Positions 13,795 to 25,173 of a stretch of DNA of 64,000 nt are shown piece after piece. Every line of letters begins with the position of its first letter. The first letter of the stretch is position 1. Source of the stretch: Pomphorhynchus laevis (taxonomy: Eukaryota > Acanthocephala > Palaeacanthocephala > Echinorhynchida > Pomphorhynchidae); contig WNNJ02002083.1 in the NCBI GenBank assembly GCA_012934845.2, positions 124,001-188,000 on the forward strand, given 5' to 3'. Made by a program: the position numbers and the translations under genes. The notes beneath the pieces are model-generated. The model was given only the letters and a program-made list of their open reading frames with translations. It was not told where the DNA came from and did no database searches.

Positions 13795-15890
13795 TTTCAA
13801 TGCATCATTTCAATCTAATGAAGGACCATTATTTATTTCCTCAATAAAGTGCATGCTGAGGGACTAAACAACGATGACATGGGAACGTCCACTGATGTGT
13901 CCTGCCCTGTGGATTTATCTGGACAGCATGCTTTATGTCGTAATGCGACCTGATTGCTTAAGCGATTATGTAGCCAGCCAAAATACAAGTTAGTCGAAGC
14001 GGTCCAAAAATATCTCACTAAAATGAAATCCTACCGACTACCAACAAGACGATTTCAATGCATCATTTTAATCTGATTGAGGACCAGTATGTTTATCGTC
14101 ACTATAGTGCATGCTGAGGGACGAAACAACGATGATACGGGGTCATCCACTGATGAGTTTCGCCCTTTGGAGTTTTCTGGACAGCATGCTTTATGTCGTA
14201 ATGCGACCTGATAGCTGAAGCTAATTTGTAGCCAGCTAAAATACAAGTTAGTCGAAGCGGTCTGGAAATATCTCACTAAAATAAAATTTAACCGACTACC
14301 AACAAAACGATTTCAATGCATCATTTCAATCTGATGGAGGACCACTATGTGTTTCGTCAATATAGTGCATGCTGAGGGACGAATTAACGATGATACAGGG
14401 AAGTCCACTTATGAGTTCCACTCTGTAAAGTTGTCTGTACAGCATGCTTCATGTCGTAATACGACCTGATAGCTGAAGCTAATATGTAACCATCTAAAAT
14501 ACAAGTTCGTCGATAATGTGCGGAAATATCTCACTAAAATGAAATTCAACTGACTACCATCAAGACGATATCAATGCATCATTTCAATCTGATCGATTAC
14601 CACCATGTTTATCGTCAATATAGTGCATGCTGAAGGACGAAACAATGATGATACAGGGACGTTTACTGATGAGTCCTGTCTTGTGGAGTTGTCTGGACAC
14701 CATGCTTTATGTCGTAATGCGACGTGATAGCTGAAGCTTTTATGTAGGCAGCAAAAATACAAGGTAGTCGAACAGGTCCGGAAATATCTCTCTAAAATGA
14801 TATTCAACCGACTACCAACAAGACGATTTCAATGCATCATTTCAATCTAATGAAGGACCATTATGTATTTCCTCAATAAAGTGCATGCTGAGGGATCAAA
14901 CAACGATGACATGGGAACGTCCACTGATGTGTCCCGCCCTGTGGATTTATCTGGACAGCATGCTCTTTGTCGTAATGCGACCTGATTGCTTAAGCGATTA
15001 TGTAGCCAGCCAAAATACAAGTTAGTCGAAGCGGTCCAAAAATATCTCACTAAAATGAAATCCTACCGACTACCAACAAGACGATTTCAATGCATCATTT
15101 TAATCTGATTGAGGACCAGTATGTTTATCGTCACTATAGTGCATGCTGAGGGACGAAACAACGATGATACGGGGTCATCCACTGATGAGTTTCGCCCTTT
15201 GGAGTTTTCTGGACAGCATGCTTTATGTCGTAATGCGACCTGATAGCTGAAGCTAATTTGTAGCCAGCTAAAATACAAGTTAGTCAAAGAGGTCCGAAAA
15301 TATCTTACTTACATGAAATTCAACCTAATACCAACAAGACGATTTCAATGCATCATTTCAATCTGATGGAGGATCACCATGTTTATCGTAAAAGAGTGCA
15401 TGATGAAGAACGAAACAACGATGATACAGGGACTTCCACTAATGAGGTTCGCTCTGTCTAGTTGTCAAAACAGCATGCTTTATATCGTAATGCGAACAAA
15501 TAGCTAAAGCCATTATGTAGCCAGCTAAAATACAAGTTAGTCGAAGCGGTCTGGAAATATCTCACTAAAATAAAATTTAACCGACTACCAACAAAACGAT
15601 TTCAATGCATCATTTCAATCTGATGGAGGACCACTATGTGTTTCGTCAATATAGTGCATGCTGAGGGACGAATTAACGATGATACAGGGAAGTCCACTTA
15701 TGAGTTCCACTCTGTAAAGTTGTCTGTACAGCATGCTTCATGTCGTAATACGACCTGATAGCTGAAGCTAATATGTAACCATCTAAAATACAAGTTCGTC
15801 GATAATGTGCGGAAATATCTCACTAAAATGAAATTCAACTGACTACCATCAAGACGATATCAATGCATCATTTCAATCTGATCGATTACC
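13795..15890 (+). repeat. Higher-order duplications with 1,032- and 1,290-bp offsets
   Basis: Units with the private variant CTAATGAAGGACCATTAT occur at 13,815 and 14,847 (offset four monomers), and the GTCTGGAAATATCTCACT block with ACAAAACG follows at 14,255 and 15,542 (offset five monomers). Related units also occur near 3,040-3,540, so the left and right parts of the array have exchanged sequence. Confidence 0.75.
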
Positions 15891-18800
15891 ACCATGTTTA
15901 TCGTCAATATAGTGCATGCTGAGGGACGAAACAACGATGATACAGGGACGTCCACTGATGATTCCCGCCCTGTGAGTTATCTGGACAGCATGCTTTATGT
16001 CGTAATGCGACCTAATAGCTGAAGCTATTATGTAGCCAGCTAAAATAAAAGTTAGTCGAAGAGGTCCGGAAATATCTCACTAAAATGAATTTCAACTGAC
16101 TACCAACAAGACGATTTTAATGCATCATTTCAATCTGATGGAGGACCACTATGTTTTTTGTCAAAAGAGTGCATGCTCAGGGACGAAACAACGATGATAC
16201 AGGGACGTCCACTGATGAGTTCCGCCCTGTTGATTTGTTGGGAAAGCATGCTTTGTGTAATGATGCGACCTCATAGCTGAAGCTATTATGTAGCCAGCTA
16301 AAATACAAGTTAGTCGAAGAGGTCTGGAAATATCTCACTAACATGAAATTCAACCGACTACCAACAAGACGATTTCAATGCATCATTTCAATCTGTTGGA
16401 GGACTACTATGTTTATCGTCAATAAAGTGCATGCTGTGGAAGAAGCAACGATGATACATGGACGTGCACTTATGAGTTTTGCCTTGTAGAGTAGTCTAAA
16501 CAGCATGCTTTATGTCGTAATGCGACCTAATAGCTGAAGCTATTATGTAGTTAGCTAAAATACAAGTTAGTCGAAGAGGTCTGGAAATATCTCACTAACA
16601 TGAAATTCAACTGACTACCAACAAGAAGATTTCAATGCATCATTTTAATCTGATGGAGGACTACCATGTTTATCGTCAATACAGTGCATGCTGAGGGACG
16701 AAACAGCGATGACAAAGGAACTTCTATTGATGTGTCCCGCCCTGTGGATTTTTCTGGACAGCATGCTTTTTGTCGCAATGCGACCTGATAGCTGAAGCTA
16801 TTATGTAGCCAGCTAAATTACAAGTTATTTGAAGAGGTCCGGAAATATCTCACTAATTTGAAATTTAACCGACTACTAACAACACGATTTTAATGCATCA
16901 TTTGAATCTGATGGAGGACCACTATGTTTAACGTCGATATAGTGCATGCTGAGGGACGAACAACGATGATACAGGGACGTCCACTGATGAGTCCCGTTCT
17001 GTGGAGTAGTCTAGACAGCATGCTTGTATTCGTAATGCGACCCTATAGCTGAAGCTATTATGTAGCCAGCTAAAATTCAAGTTATTCAAAGAGGACCGAA
17101 AATATCTCACTAAAATAAAATTCAACCGACTACCAACAAGACGATTTCAATACATCATTTGAATCTGATGGAAGACCACCATGTTTATCGTCAATACAGT
17201 GCGTGCTGAGGGACGAAACAACGATGACACAGGGACGTCCACTGATGAGTCCCGCCCTGTGCAGCAGTCTGTACAGCATGCTATTTGTCGTAATGCGACC
17301 TGATAGCTGAAGCCTTAATGTAGCTAGCTTAAATACAAGTTTGTCGAAGAAGTCCAGAAATATCTCACTAAAATGAAATTGAACCGACTACCAACAAGAC
17401 GATTTCAACGCATCATTTTAATCTGATGGAAAACAACCATGTTTATCGTTAATTTAGTGCATGCAGAGGGACGAAACAACGATGATACAGGGACGTCCAC
17501 TGATAAGCCCTGCCCTGTGGTGTTGTCTGAACAGCATGTGTTATGTCGTAATGCGACCTGATAGCTGCAGCGATTATGTAGCCAGCTAAAATACAAGTTA
17601 GTCGAAGCGGTCCCGAAATATCTCAATAATATGAAATTCAACCGACTACCAACAAGACGAATTCAATGCATCATTTCAATCTGAGGGAGGACTACTATGT
17701 TTATCGTCAATATAGTGCATGCTGAGGGACGAAACAACGATGATACAGGGAAGTCTACTGATGAGTTTCGCTTTGTGGAGTTGTCTGGACAGCATGCTAT
17801 TTGTCGTAATGCGACCTGATAGCTGAAGCTATTATGTAGCTAGCTAAATTTCAAGTTATTTGAAGAGGTCCGGAAAACTTACTAAAATGAAATTGAACCG
17901 ACTACCAACAAGACGATTTCAACGCATCATTTCAATCTGATGGAGAACCACCATGTTTGTCGTCAAAAGAGTGCATGCTGAGGGACGAATTAACGATGAT
18001 ACAGTGACGTCTACTAATGAGTCCGGCTCTGTGGAATTGTCTGGACAGCATGCTTTAGGTCGTAATGCGACCTAATAGCTAATGCTATTATGTAGCCAGC
18101 TAAAATACAAGTTAGTCGAAGCGGTCCCGAAATATCTCGCTAAAATGAAATTCAACCGACTAAACACAAGACGATTTCAATGCATCATTTTAATCTGATG
18201 GAGGACTACTATGTTTCTCGTCAATATAGTGCATGCTGAGGGATGAAACAACGATGATACGGGGTAGTTCACTGATGAGTTCCGCCTTGTGGAGTGGTCT
18301 GGACAGCATGCTTTATGTCGTAATGCGACCTAATAGCTAAATTTATTATGTAGCCAGCTAAAATACATGTAAGTCGAAGAGGTCCGGAAATATCACACTA
18401 AAATAAAATTCAACCGACTACCATCAAGACGATTTCAATGCATCATTTTAATTTGATGGAGGACCTCCATGTTTTTTGTTAATATAGTGCATGCTGAGAG
18501 ACGAAACAACGATGATACAGGTACGTTCACTGATGAGTCTTGCCCTGTGGGTGGTTTGGACAGCATGCTTTATGTCTTGATGCGACCTAATAGCTGAAGC
18601 TATTATGTAGCCAGCTAAAATACAAGTTAGTCGAAGAGATCCGGAAATATCTTACAAAAATGAAATTCAACCGACTACCAACAAGACGCTTACAATGCAT
18701 TATTTCAATCTGATAGAGGACCATCATGTGTTTCGTCAATATAGTGCATGCTGTGGGACGAAACTACGATGATACAGGAACGTCTACTAATGAGTCCCGC

Positions 18801-19263
18801 CTATGGAGTTGTCTGGACAGCATGCTTTTTGTCGTAATGCGACCTGATAACTTAAGCTACTATGTAGCTAGCTAGAATACCAGTTTGTCGAAGAGGTCTT
18901 GAAATATCTCACTTTAATGAAATTCAATCGAACACCAACAAGACGATTTCAATGCATCATTTCAATCTGATGGAGGACCACCATGTTTATCGTCAATATA
19001 GTGCATGCTGATGGACGAAACAACGATAATACAGGGACGTTTACTGATGATTCCCGCCCTATAGAAGTTCGGGACAGCATGTTTTTTGTTGTAATTCGAT
19101 CTGATAGCATAAGCTTTTATGTAGCCAGCTAAAATACAAGTTAGTCGAAGAGGTCCTAAAATATCTCACTAAAATGAATTTTTATCGATTACTATCAAGA
19201 CGATTTCAATGCATTATTTCAATCTGATGTAGAACCGCCATGTTTATCGTCAAAATAGTGCAT

Positions 19264-19340
19264 GCTTAGGGACGAAACAACGATGATACAGGGACGTCTA
19301 CTGATGAGTCCTGCCCTGTGGAGTTGTCTGGACAGCATGC
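19264..19340 (+). ncRNA. Permuted hammerhead-like RNA, array unit near the right end
   Basis: A well-kept array unit. GGGAC 19,269-273, GAAA 19,274-277, CAAC 19,278-281, ACAGGG 19,288-293, GTCTA 19,296-300, CTGATGA 19,301-307, GTCCT 19,308-312, CCCTGT 19,314-319, GTTG 19,323-326, cleavage triplet GTC 19,326-328, TGGAC 19,329-333, CAGCATGC 19,333-340. Stem I pairs GTCTA with TGGAC through one G-U wobble; stem II pairs GGGAC with GTCCT through one G-U wobble; stem III pairs CAAC with GTTG. The left outer arm GCATGCTT has one change. All invariant hammerhead core bases are present; only the strand order is non-standard. Confidence 0.65.
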
Positions 19341-20257
19341 TATATGTCGTAATGCGCCCTGATAGCTGTAGCTAATATGTTGCCAGCTAAAATACAAGTT
19401 AGTCGAAGAGTTCCGGAAATATCTCACCTAATGAAATTCAACCGACTATCAACACGACGATTTTAATGCATCATTTCAATCTGATGGATGACCACCATGT
19501 TTTTCGTCAATATAGTGCATGCTGAATGACGAAACAACGATGATACAGGGACGTCCACTGATAAGTCCTGCCTTGTGGTGTTGTCTGGACAGCATGCTTT
19601 ATGTCGTAATGCGACGTGATAGCTGCAGCTATTATGTAGCCAGCTAAAATACAAGTTAGTCGAAGAGGTCTGGAAATATCTCTTTTAAATAAAATTCAAC
19701 CGACAACCAACAAGACGATTTCAATGCATCATTTCAATCTGATGGAGGAACACCATGTTTTTCTTCAATATAGTGCATGCTGAGGGACGAAACTGCGATG
19801 ACATAGGAGCTTCTATTGATATGTCCCGCCCTGTGGATTTTCTCTGGACATCATGCTTTATGTCGTAATGCGACCTGATAGCTGAAACTATTATGTAGTT
19901 AGCTAAATTACAAGTTATTTGAAGAGGTCCGGAAATATCTCAGAATAATGAAATACAACCGACTACCAACCAGACGATTTAAATGCATTATTTCAATCTG
20001 ATAGAGGTCCACTATGTTTCACGTCGATATAGTGCATGCTGAGGGACGAACAACGATGATACAGGGACGTCCCCTCATGAGTCCCGCCCTGTGGAGTCGT
20101 CTGGACAGCATGCTTTTATTCGTAATGCGACCTGATGGCTGAAGCTTATTTGTAGCCAGCTAAAATACAAGTTATTCGAAGAGGACCAGAAATATCTCAC
20201 TAAAATAAAATTCAATCGACTACCAACAAGACGATTTCAATGTATTTTTTTATGATA

Positions 20258-20436
20258 GCGTTTTTCTTATTTCACAATTTTCACTTAATTTAAGATGATG
20301 GGTACATATTTATTTTTTTTATTTTATCAAAATTAAGACTTTTGCAATTGCATTTTGTTTCTATAATGTTTTTAATGTTAACGTTACATACATATTGATT
20401 TCAAAATTTGTTATTGTAATTAAAATTTTTTCGTCC
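20258..20436 (-). pseudogene. Extra copy of the PLE endonuclease tail
   Basis: This block is a diverged duplicate of 20,458-20,636, the last coding part of the PLE copy next to it (shared words include GGGTACATATTT, AAGACTTTT and GCATTCTGTTTC-like text). It lies between the end of the satellite and the main PLE copy on the same strand. Frames are broken. Confidence 0.7.
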
Positions 20437-20445
20437 TTTTAATCT

Positions 20446-21609
20446 TTATTTATACCCTTTTGATAGCAGCTTTCTTAATTCACAATTTTTAATTAATTCT
20501 AGAATATGGGTACATATTTGTTCATTTATTTTATCAAAAGTAAGACTTTTAAAATTGCATTCTGTTTCCATTATGTTTCTAATATTATCGTTACATATTG
20601 ATTTAAATTCTTTTTTATAATTACAAATTATTCGTCCTAATGGTAGTAGGAGTTTATACCTTATTTTAGGAATATATTTACTTAAATCTGACCCTATTAT
20701 TTCTTTACTTTTAGAATTATTTAAAAGTCCGGCTATATTTATGTTATCTATACATTTAATTATGAAGTTTATGGCTAATGTATATTTTCTATTGTTATTA
20801 TTAACATTTATTGTACGATTATAGTATTTTGTATTACAATAACTGTCTATTATACAACTCAACCTTTCATATTCGTTAATTAATCTTTGATTTATTGAAC
20901 AAATGACATCTTTAGAAAAACTTCTTATATTTACATAAAGATCTTTTAGCTTATTATCACTTAAAAGTTGTTTTAATATTTCTAATTGTTCATTTATATA
21001 CATATCTTTTTTAATATTTTTAACTCTATTTTTCCTATTCCTTTTATCACCATGACTTCTTGGTTTGCGTTTAACTTGATTTTTATAATATAGTTGTTTA
21101 TTATGTATTTTACTACTTCTGCCAATTCCTTGTACCATGTCATTTAGTCCTAATGAGTACATGGAATTAAGCGTTTTAATCCAAAAATCTTCTTTTTCTA
21201 ATAGTTTTTGATTTAATATTGAAATGTTTTCTTCGATAATATGTTCTAAAATAAATAATTTACAATATCCTATATCATGTCCTATTAATCTCATATGTTT
21301 ATGAAATATAGTTTGACTATTATGCTGTATATTATATATGTGTTGCCTAAACCTAGTTTTTACATTTGATATGTTTTTTTAATATATTGCAAGCCACATT
21401 TACATTGTATTAGATACACTACACCTGCGGTATTGCAGTTACAATTATTATAATTAATATTTAATGAAAAGCATTTGTTTGTCGTATTACTTTCAATACA
21501 ATTATTATTGATAACATCACAAACTTTACAAATTTTTTCTGTTACATTTAAAAAATCTAAAATTAAAATCTTTAGTACTTACTTATTTGTCCAATCTGGT
21601 TGAGTACAT
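20446..21609 (-). pseudogene. Penelope-like element GIY-YIG endonuclease, decayed
   Basis: Reading the minus strand from ATG at 21,609, the text matches the start of the + strand PLE frames at 40-42 kb (MYST, a CNRKN-type CxxC segment, then VVYLIQC and CGLQYI, the GIY-YIG family fold). It continues through KTRFRQH into an open frame of 282 codons ending at 20,446, with a DFWIKTLNSMYSLGLND segment typical of the end of this endonuclease family and a lysine- and asparagine-rich C-terminal extension. In PLEs this domain nicks target DNA and sits after the RT. Breaks: an early in-frame stop, a one-base insertion after the CxxC motif and a one-base deletion after the second GIY-YIG motif, which itself reads YIK rather than YIG. 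No RT part lies upstream, so the copy is also truncated. Confidence 0.85.
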
Positions 21610-22190
21610 GTAAATTTTTTAAGTCACTTTTTATAAGAAAATTTATTTATTCATATTTTTTTACTTTTCTCAAAAAGTAAAACTTTCCAAAAACAAACGA
21701 TGTCTAATTCTGAAGCAGCGAAAATTGCGCTCAAATTCACTAAATTACACCATAAAAATAAAATATTGTTGTTGATTCGATCCCAAAATGTTATGATAAT
21801 TTTGTATTCAGTATCCAATTTATATTCTAATCAAAGGATTTTTACTGTAATCACTGCCGTATATATGAGGTTGTGGTAGAAAATAAGATATTATCGGCTT
21901 TGGGGAAGATCGATATTATATCTTTAATGTATTTCGCACGTGAGATTGTTGAAAATTGTAAGGCATAATGCTCTGTTTTAATTATGGTTCTCGAATATTA
22001 TTTCGTTTTTCCAAATTATGATAAACACAAAATTAAGTGCAACGAATTAAAATTTGTTTTATTTTTGTTTCCACATTTATAAATAAAATATTTAATCTGT
22101 AATAATAACTATATCTTTTTTAGAAGTCGGTTACAAAATGAGTTATTTTTAGCAAATTTATCTAATCAAAAGACACTATTGGCTTCATTT
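21610..22190. other. AT-rich spacer
   Basis: No gene, RNA or repeat recognised between the PLE endonuclease copy and the polyadenylation side of the metalloprotease gene. Confidence 0.6.
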
Positions 22191-22197
22191 TAAAAGC

Positions 22198-22203
22198 TTT
22201 ATT
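22198..22203 (-). promoter_or_regulatory. Polyadenylation signal AATAAA
   Basis: On the minus strand AATAAA begins 14 bases after the stop codon of the metalloprotease frame, close for an animal gene. It supports a complete transcript unit with a very short 3' untranslated region. Confidence 0.5.
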
Positions 22204-22216
22204 CAAAAAACATCCT

Positions 22217-23614
22217 TCAATAGTTAATTTCACATACTTTCCTAGATCGCAACCGATGTACACATCGTCCATTTAAACACTCTCCTTGACCATTGGCACA
22301 TATCGTGTGATCCAGTGCTCCAACAGATTTAGAATGACATTTGTAAACATGTTGTCCGTAACTACTTCTTGAAGAATGCATCCAATTTGACATTGAGCTA
22401 TATTTCGATGGATTACTACATGACAAAATGGTGCACAACTGTCGCTTTCTTTTCTTTATGGCGCAAAGTTCCGAATTTAAATCGTTAAAAAGCATCTTGC
22501 ACTGAATATCGGGCGTATATATAAAAGCCGCACAATCTTCTTTATTCTCAGAGTCATCAGTCGTTGTAAAATTAGAGAAGTATTTTAATTTGTTGCTATC
22601 CTCGCTGCTTTTATATATACAAGAAAACTCACGATCAATAAAACGCAATTGGTCCTGTATACATCTGGCCCAATTAAATTTCCCAGTACTAGCATGCATT
22701 TGTTCCGACATTACAAAGTATTTACGTATATTATTGTTCGTGTCGATCATTTCATCGTAGCATTTAGGAGTATCCTCGATATGAGATATGCCCAGTAAGT
22801 GTGCCGTTTCATGCGCAATGACCACAGGTGTTAATTGTGGTCCGTCATCTTGAATTACCGCACAGCTCCATTTGCCAGAACATAATCCATTTTTCAAAGT
22901 ATAACCAACATGATTTGTGTTTTTGGTAAATGTTTTAGATAAAATCATAAGCATATCAGCACTATTTTCTTCGTCATTATTGGATGAAACATCGCCGTCT
23001 TGTAAAGTACTATACGAATAATCGCACCATCGGTTGTAAACTGCTTGAGCATCTTGACCACCTAGCGCTATATAATTTGGTAAAGCAACGTTAACTTTTC
23101 TAATTATTTTATATATAACTTTTCTATTTGGTATTCCTTCTGTTAAAATTCGTCCACTGTCTGCTAGCAGATTACTAACATAGTCGTCGACTACTTTTGG
23201 ATTATTTGATTGAAATAACTTATATAGAAATGCAGTTGTAGAATAGTCAATTATAAGATCTACAGTAATTACAATATATTGATTTTGTTCATTAAATAAG
23301 TTATGACTTTGATATTTAACTTCTAGATTAATTTTCTCACAGAACTTTAGGAATTGCCGATGATCAAGTTTGACTTTAGATATAAATTTATCGTCAAGTT
23401 TTAATTTTCGAGCAAGAGAGGTGCATGTACTCGCTTTGGTGGAACAGAATTTGTACTGTGACGGAAAGTTTTTCTTAACGTGGTCCAAGTGTTTGAGGAA
23501 TGTATTGCTATTACACCATTCAAGCAACGATGATTGCGACACGTCATCGGATCTTACCGATGTTACGAATAATTGTAGCATCATCAATAGTATACTAAAT
23601 CTCCTACTATCCAT
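22217..23614 (-). CDS. Secreted M12B (reprolysin-type) zinc metalloprotease
   Basis: Single-exon frame of 465 codons from ATG at 23,614; an in-frame GTG two codons earlier is unlikely to be the start in an animal. Residues 1-22 form a signal peptide (basic start, hydrophobic LLMMLQLFV core). About residues 110-330 are the catalytic domain with the zinc site HETAHLLGISH at 268-278 and the Met-turn FVMS at about 300-303, the signature of metzincins of the adamalysin/reprolysin group. Residues 355-465 are cysteine-rich and basic. There is no disintegrin domain and no membrane segment, so it should act outside the cell; comparable short secreted forms are known from arthropod saliva and venom (family knowledge). 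The 85 residues before the catalytic domain may be a short propeptide, with no clear cysteine switch. No disabling change is visible. Substrate unknown. It is isolated between transposon remnants; a retrocopy origin is possible but unproven. Confidence 0.85.
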   Translation of the reverse strand: MDSRRFSILLMMLQLFVTSVRSDDVSQSSLLEWCNSNTFLKHLDHVKKNFPSQYKFCSTKASTCTSLARKLKLDDKFISKVKLDHRQFLKFCEKINLEVKYQSHNLFNEQNQYIVITVDLIIDYSTTAFLYKLFQSNNPKVVDDYVSNLLADSGRILTEGIPNRKVIYKIIRKVNVALPNYIALGGQDAQAVYNRWCDYSYSTLQDGDVSSNNDEENSADMLMILSKTFTKNTNHVGYTLKNGLCSGKWSCAVIQDDGPQLTPVVIAHETAHLLGISHIEDTPKCYDEMIDTNNNIRKYFVMSEQMHASTGKFNWARCIQDQLRFIDREFSCIYKSSEDSNKLKYFSNFTTTDDSENKEDCAAFIYTPDIQCKMLFNDLNSELCAIKKRKRQLCTILSCSNPSKYSSMSNWMHSSRSSYGQHVYKCHSKSVGALDHTICANGQGECLNGRCVHRLRSRKVCEINY

Positions 23615-23639
23615 CTTCACTGCTTAATCGATGAAGCTT

Positions 23640-24559
23640 AAACATTAGAAAAGTAAGTTAATCTTTAACGTTTGCAATTATTAGCATTGAAATCAATCTA
23701 TAATAACATATTGTCAATTAGAATATTAATTAATCTATTAATTAATATATAAAAAATAATATATAATATATTAAATAAAGCTGTTAGATGATTTTAAAAA
23801 ATTACAACATTTTGTCATTAGAAAACGGTGAGCCGGTAATAAAGATATATTTGATTTTAATTGAATAATTTTAATATAATAAATAAACTTTATTATTATA
23901 CTAAAATATAAAAGATACTTTAGAATACAACATAAATAATACTTTAGAATATATTCAGAGGCAACTTATCAGAAGCAAAACACTATCTTGTTATCGCGTA
24001 TCGAATCAGCAGTTAATAATAAATCAGAGTTTATTTATGCTTAAAAATATAATTTTATTTATATAATTTTATATAATTAAAATTTTAACAAATTTACAGG
24101 AATATACTAAAGTCATAAATATTTAGGAACGATCTGGTATAATTATCTACAAAATTATTATTTCGCTAGTAACTATTAGCATCTTCAGAAATTTTAAGCA
24201 ACATAAAAAATGAAAATTAATTATGCGATGATAAATAAATCCAGGTATGATGAAAAATGGTAAAAAAATTATATTTTTCTAAATGATAGTTTGTCATTAA
24301 TTACTATTTAATTAATGTATTAAGTACATAATTAATGTATTACGTTCATAGTCAGTTCAAGGAAACGTAATTTTAATTAATGTGTGAAATTCATAGTCAG
24401 TTCAAGCAAACGTAATAATGTAATGTATATTTAGCAAAATGGCTTCTGAAATTAGGTAAATCACCAAATTTATAAAAATAAATCTTTCGGATAATATTTT
24501 AACGAAAACAAAGTAAGTGTCACATCTTAATGTTGTCTGCATAATATAATGTAACAATT
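23640..24559. other. AT-rich upstream region of the metalloprotease gene
   Basis: Very AT-rich; several TATA-like stretches at 23,730-23,770 could serve the minus-strand gene, but none stands out. A short direct repeat (TTAATTAATGTGTxAAATTCATAGTCAGTTCAAG-like, in two halves) lies at 24,310-24,415. Nothing else recognised. Confidence 0.5.
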
Positions 24560-24656
24560 GTTCATATAGAATGAACAATTGCATACACGAGCGAGTATCA
24601 TCATTTGGTCGGCTTCATAAATTATCTTCGTGTGAATTCTTTAATCCTAGATGCAG

Positions 24657-24728
24657 CACTGTACACTACAATCAGCGTAGGTGGACCTCATAAGCAGTGA
24701 GCCTAGCCTACCTTTCGTGTTTCGGTCC
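24657..24728 (-). ncRNA. Degenerate copy of the permuted hammerhead-like RNA
   Basis: The inverted block holds on the minus strand GGACC-GAAA-CAC (24,728-24,717), CACTG, core CTTATGA instead of CTGATGA, GGTCC, and GTG-TA-CAGTG (24,666-24,657). All three helices are intact; the one core change (G5 to T) should abolish catalysis by hammerhead rules. The extra helix is shorter (GTAGG/CCTAC). Confidence 0.6.
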
Positions 24729-25100
24729 TTTAATTATCTGCTGAAATTTTCCTCTGCTGCCTTTCTGTAAAAACAAACGATACAGTTTGTGAGAAAAACA
24801 TTTCCACTTGTGCAAACTGTACGTTGTATCTATCGATTGAAACCAAAAGACGGAAATAGCACAACAGTTGACGGAAACAACCGACAATCTGTCTTTTAAA
24901 TTTTCTTAGACAGGAAACCGGAATTTACCAGGTAAATAGAATGAACAATTGCATACACGAGCGAGTATCAGCATTTGGTCGGCTTCATAAATTATCCTCG
25001 TGTGAATTCTTTAATCCTAGATGCAGCACTGTACACTACAATTAGCGTAGGTTTGTTTTTACAGAAAGGCAGCAGAGGAAAATTTCAGCAGATCATTAAA

Positions 25101-25173
25101 GGACCGAAACACGAAAGGTCGGCGTAGGCTCACTGCTGATGAGGTCCACCTACGCTGATTGTAGTGTACAGTG
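25101..25173 (+). ncRNA. Permuted hammerhead-like RNA, foldback family
   Basis: Order: stem II strand GGACC 25,101-105; GAAA 25,106-109; stem III strand CAC 25,110-112; extra-helix arm GCGTAGG 25,122-128; stem I strand CACTG 25,131-135; core CTGATGA 25,136-142; stem II strand GGTCC 25,143-147; extra-helix arm CCTACGC 25,149-155; stem III strand GTG 25,164-166; cleavage triplet GTA 25,166-168; stem I strand CAGTG 25,169-173. Every helix is perfect Watson-Crick, and junction pairs (A15.1-U16.1, C15.2-G16.2, G10.1-C11.1) agree with the hammerhead consensus. The strand order GAAA, CTGATGA, cleavage is the same as in the 258-bp satellite although the helix sequences differ. Activity not shown. Confidence 0.7.

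Larger units (their letters stand above)
1..20237 (+). repeat. 258-bp hammerhead-like satellite array
   Basis: About 78 head-to-tail monomers of about 258 bp fill the first 20.2 kb and continue beyond the left edge of the window. Anchors that recur in nearly every unit are GACGATTTCAATGCATCATT, GGGACGAAACAACGATGAT, CACTGATGAG, CAGCATGCTTTATGTCG and AATACAAGTTAGTCGAAG. The + strand of each unit holds a self-complementary segment of about 80 nt, from GCATGCTG to CAGCATGC, containing all hammerhead core pieces (see the ncRNA entries). The rest of the unit has small hairpins (GTCG/CGAC, ATAGC/GCTAT) and AGTCG/CGACT arms. Divergence between neighbours is moderate, with subfamilies and kilobase-scale internal duplications. 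The right end is a clean break in the middle of GATTTCAATG. No protein gene is supported inside it; the repeated minus-strand frames follow from 258 being a multiple of three. Confidence 0.97.

Noticed and set aside
465-19654. Many minus-strand frames of 60-149 codons across the satellite with similar protein text (MNFILVRYFRTSSTNLYF-like)
   Set aside because: They repeat with the 258-bp unit, which is 86 codons long, so one open frame is inherited by every unit. Start and stop points drift and frames break freely between units. No sign of selection on the protein can be seen.
1-20237. CRISPR-like or minisatellite reading of the array
   Set aside because: Units are 258 bp without unique spacers, and the associated elements (PLE, hAT, LINE) show this is animal DNA.
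23370-23627. + strand 85-codon frame
   Set aside because: Lies antisense to the 5' part of the metalloprotease gene.
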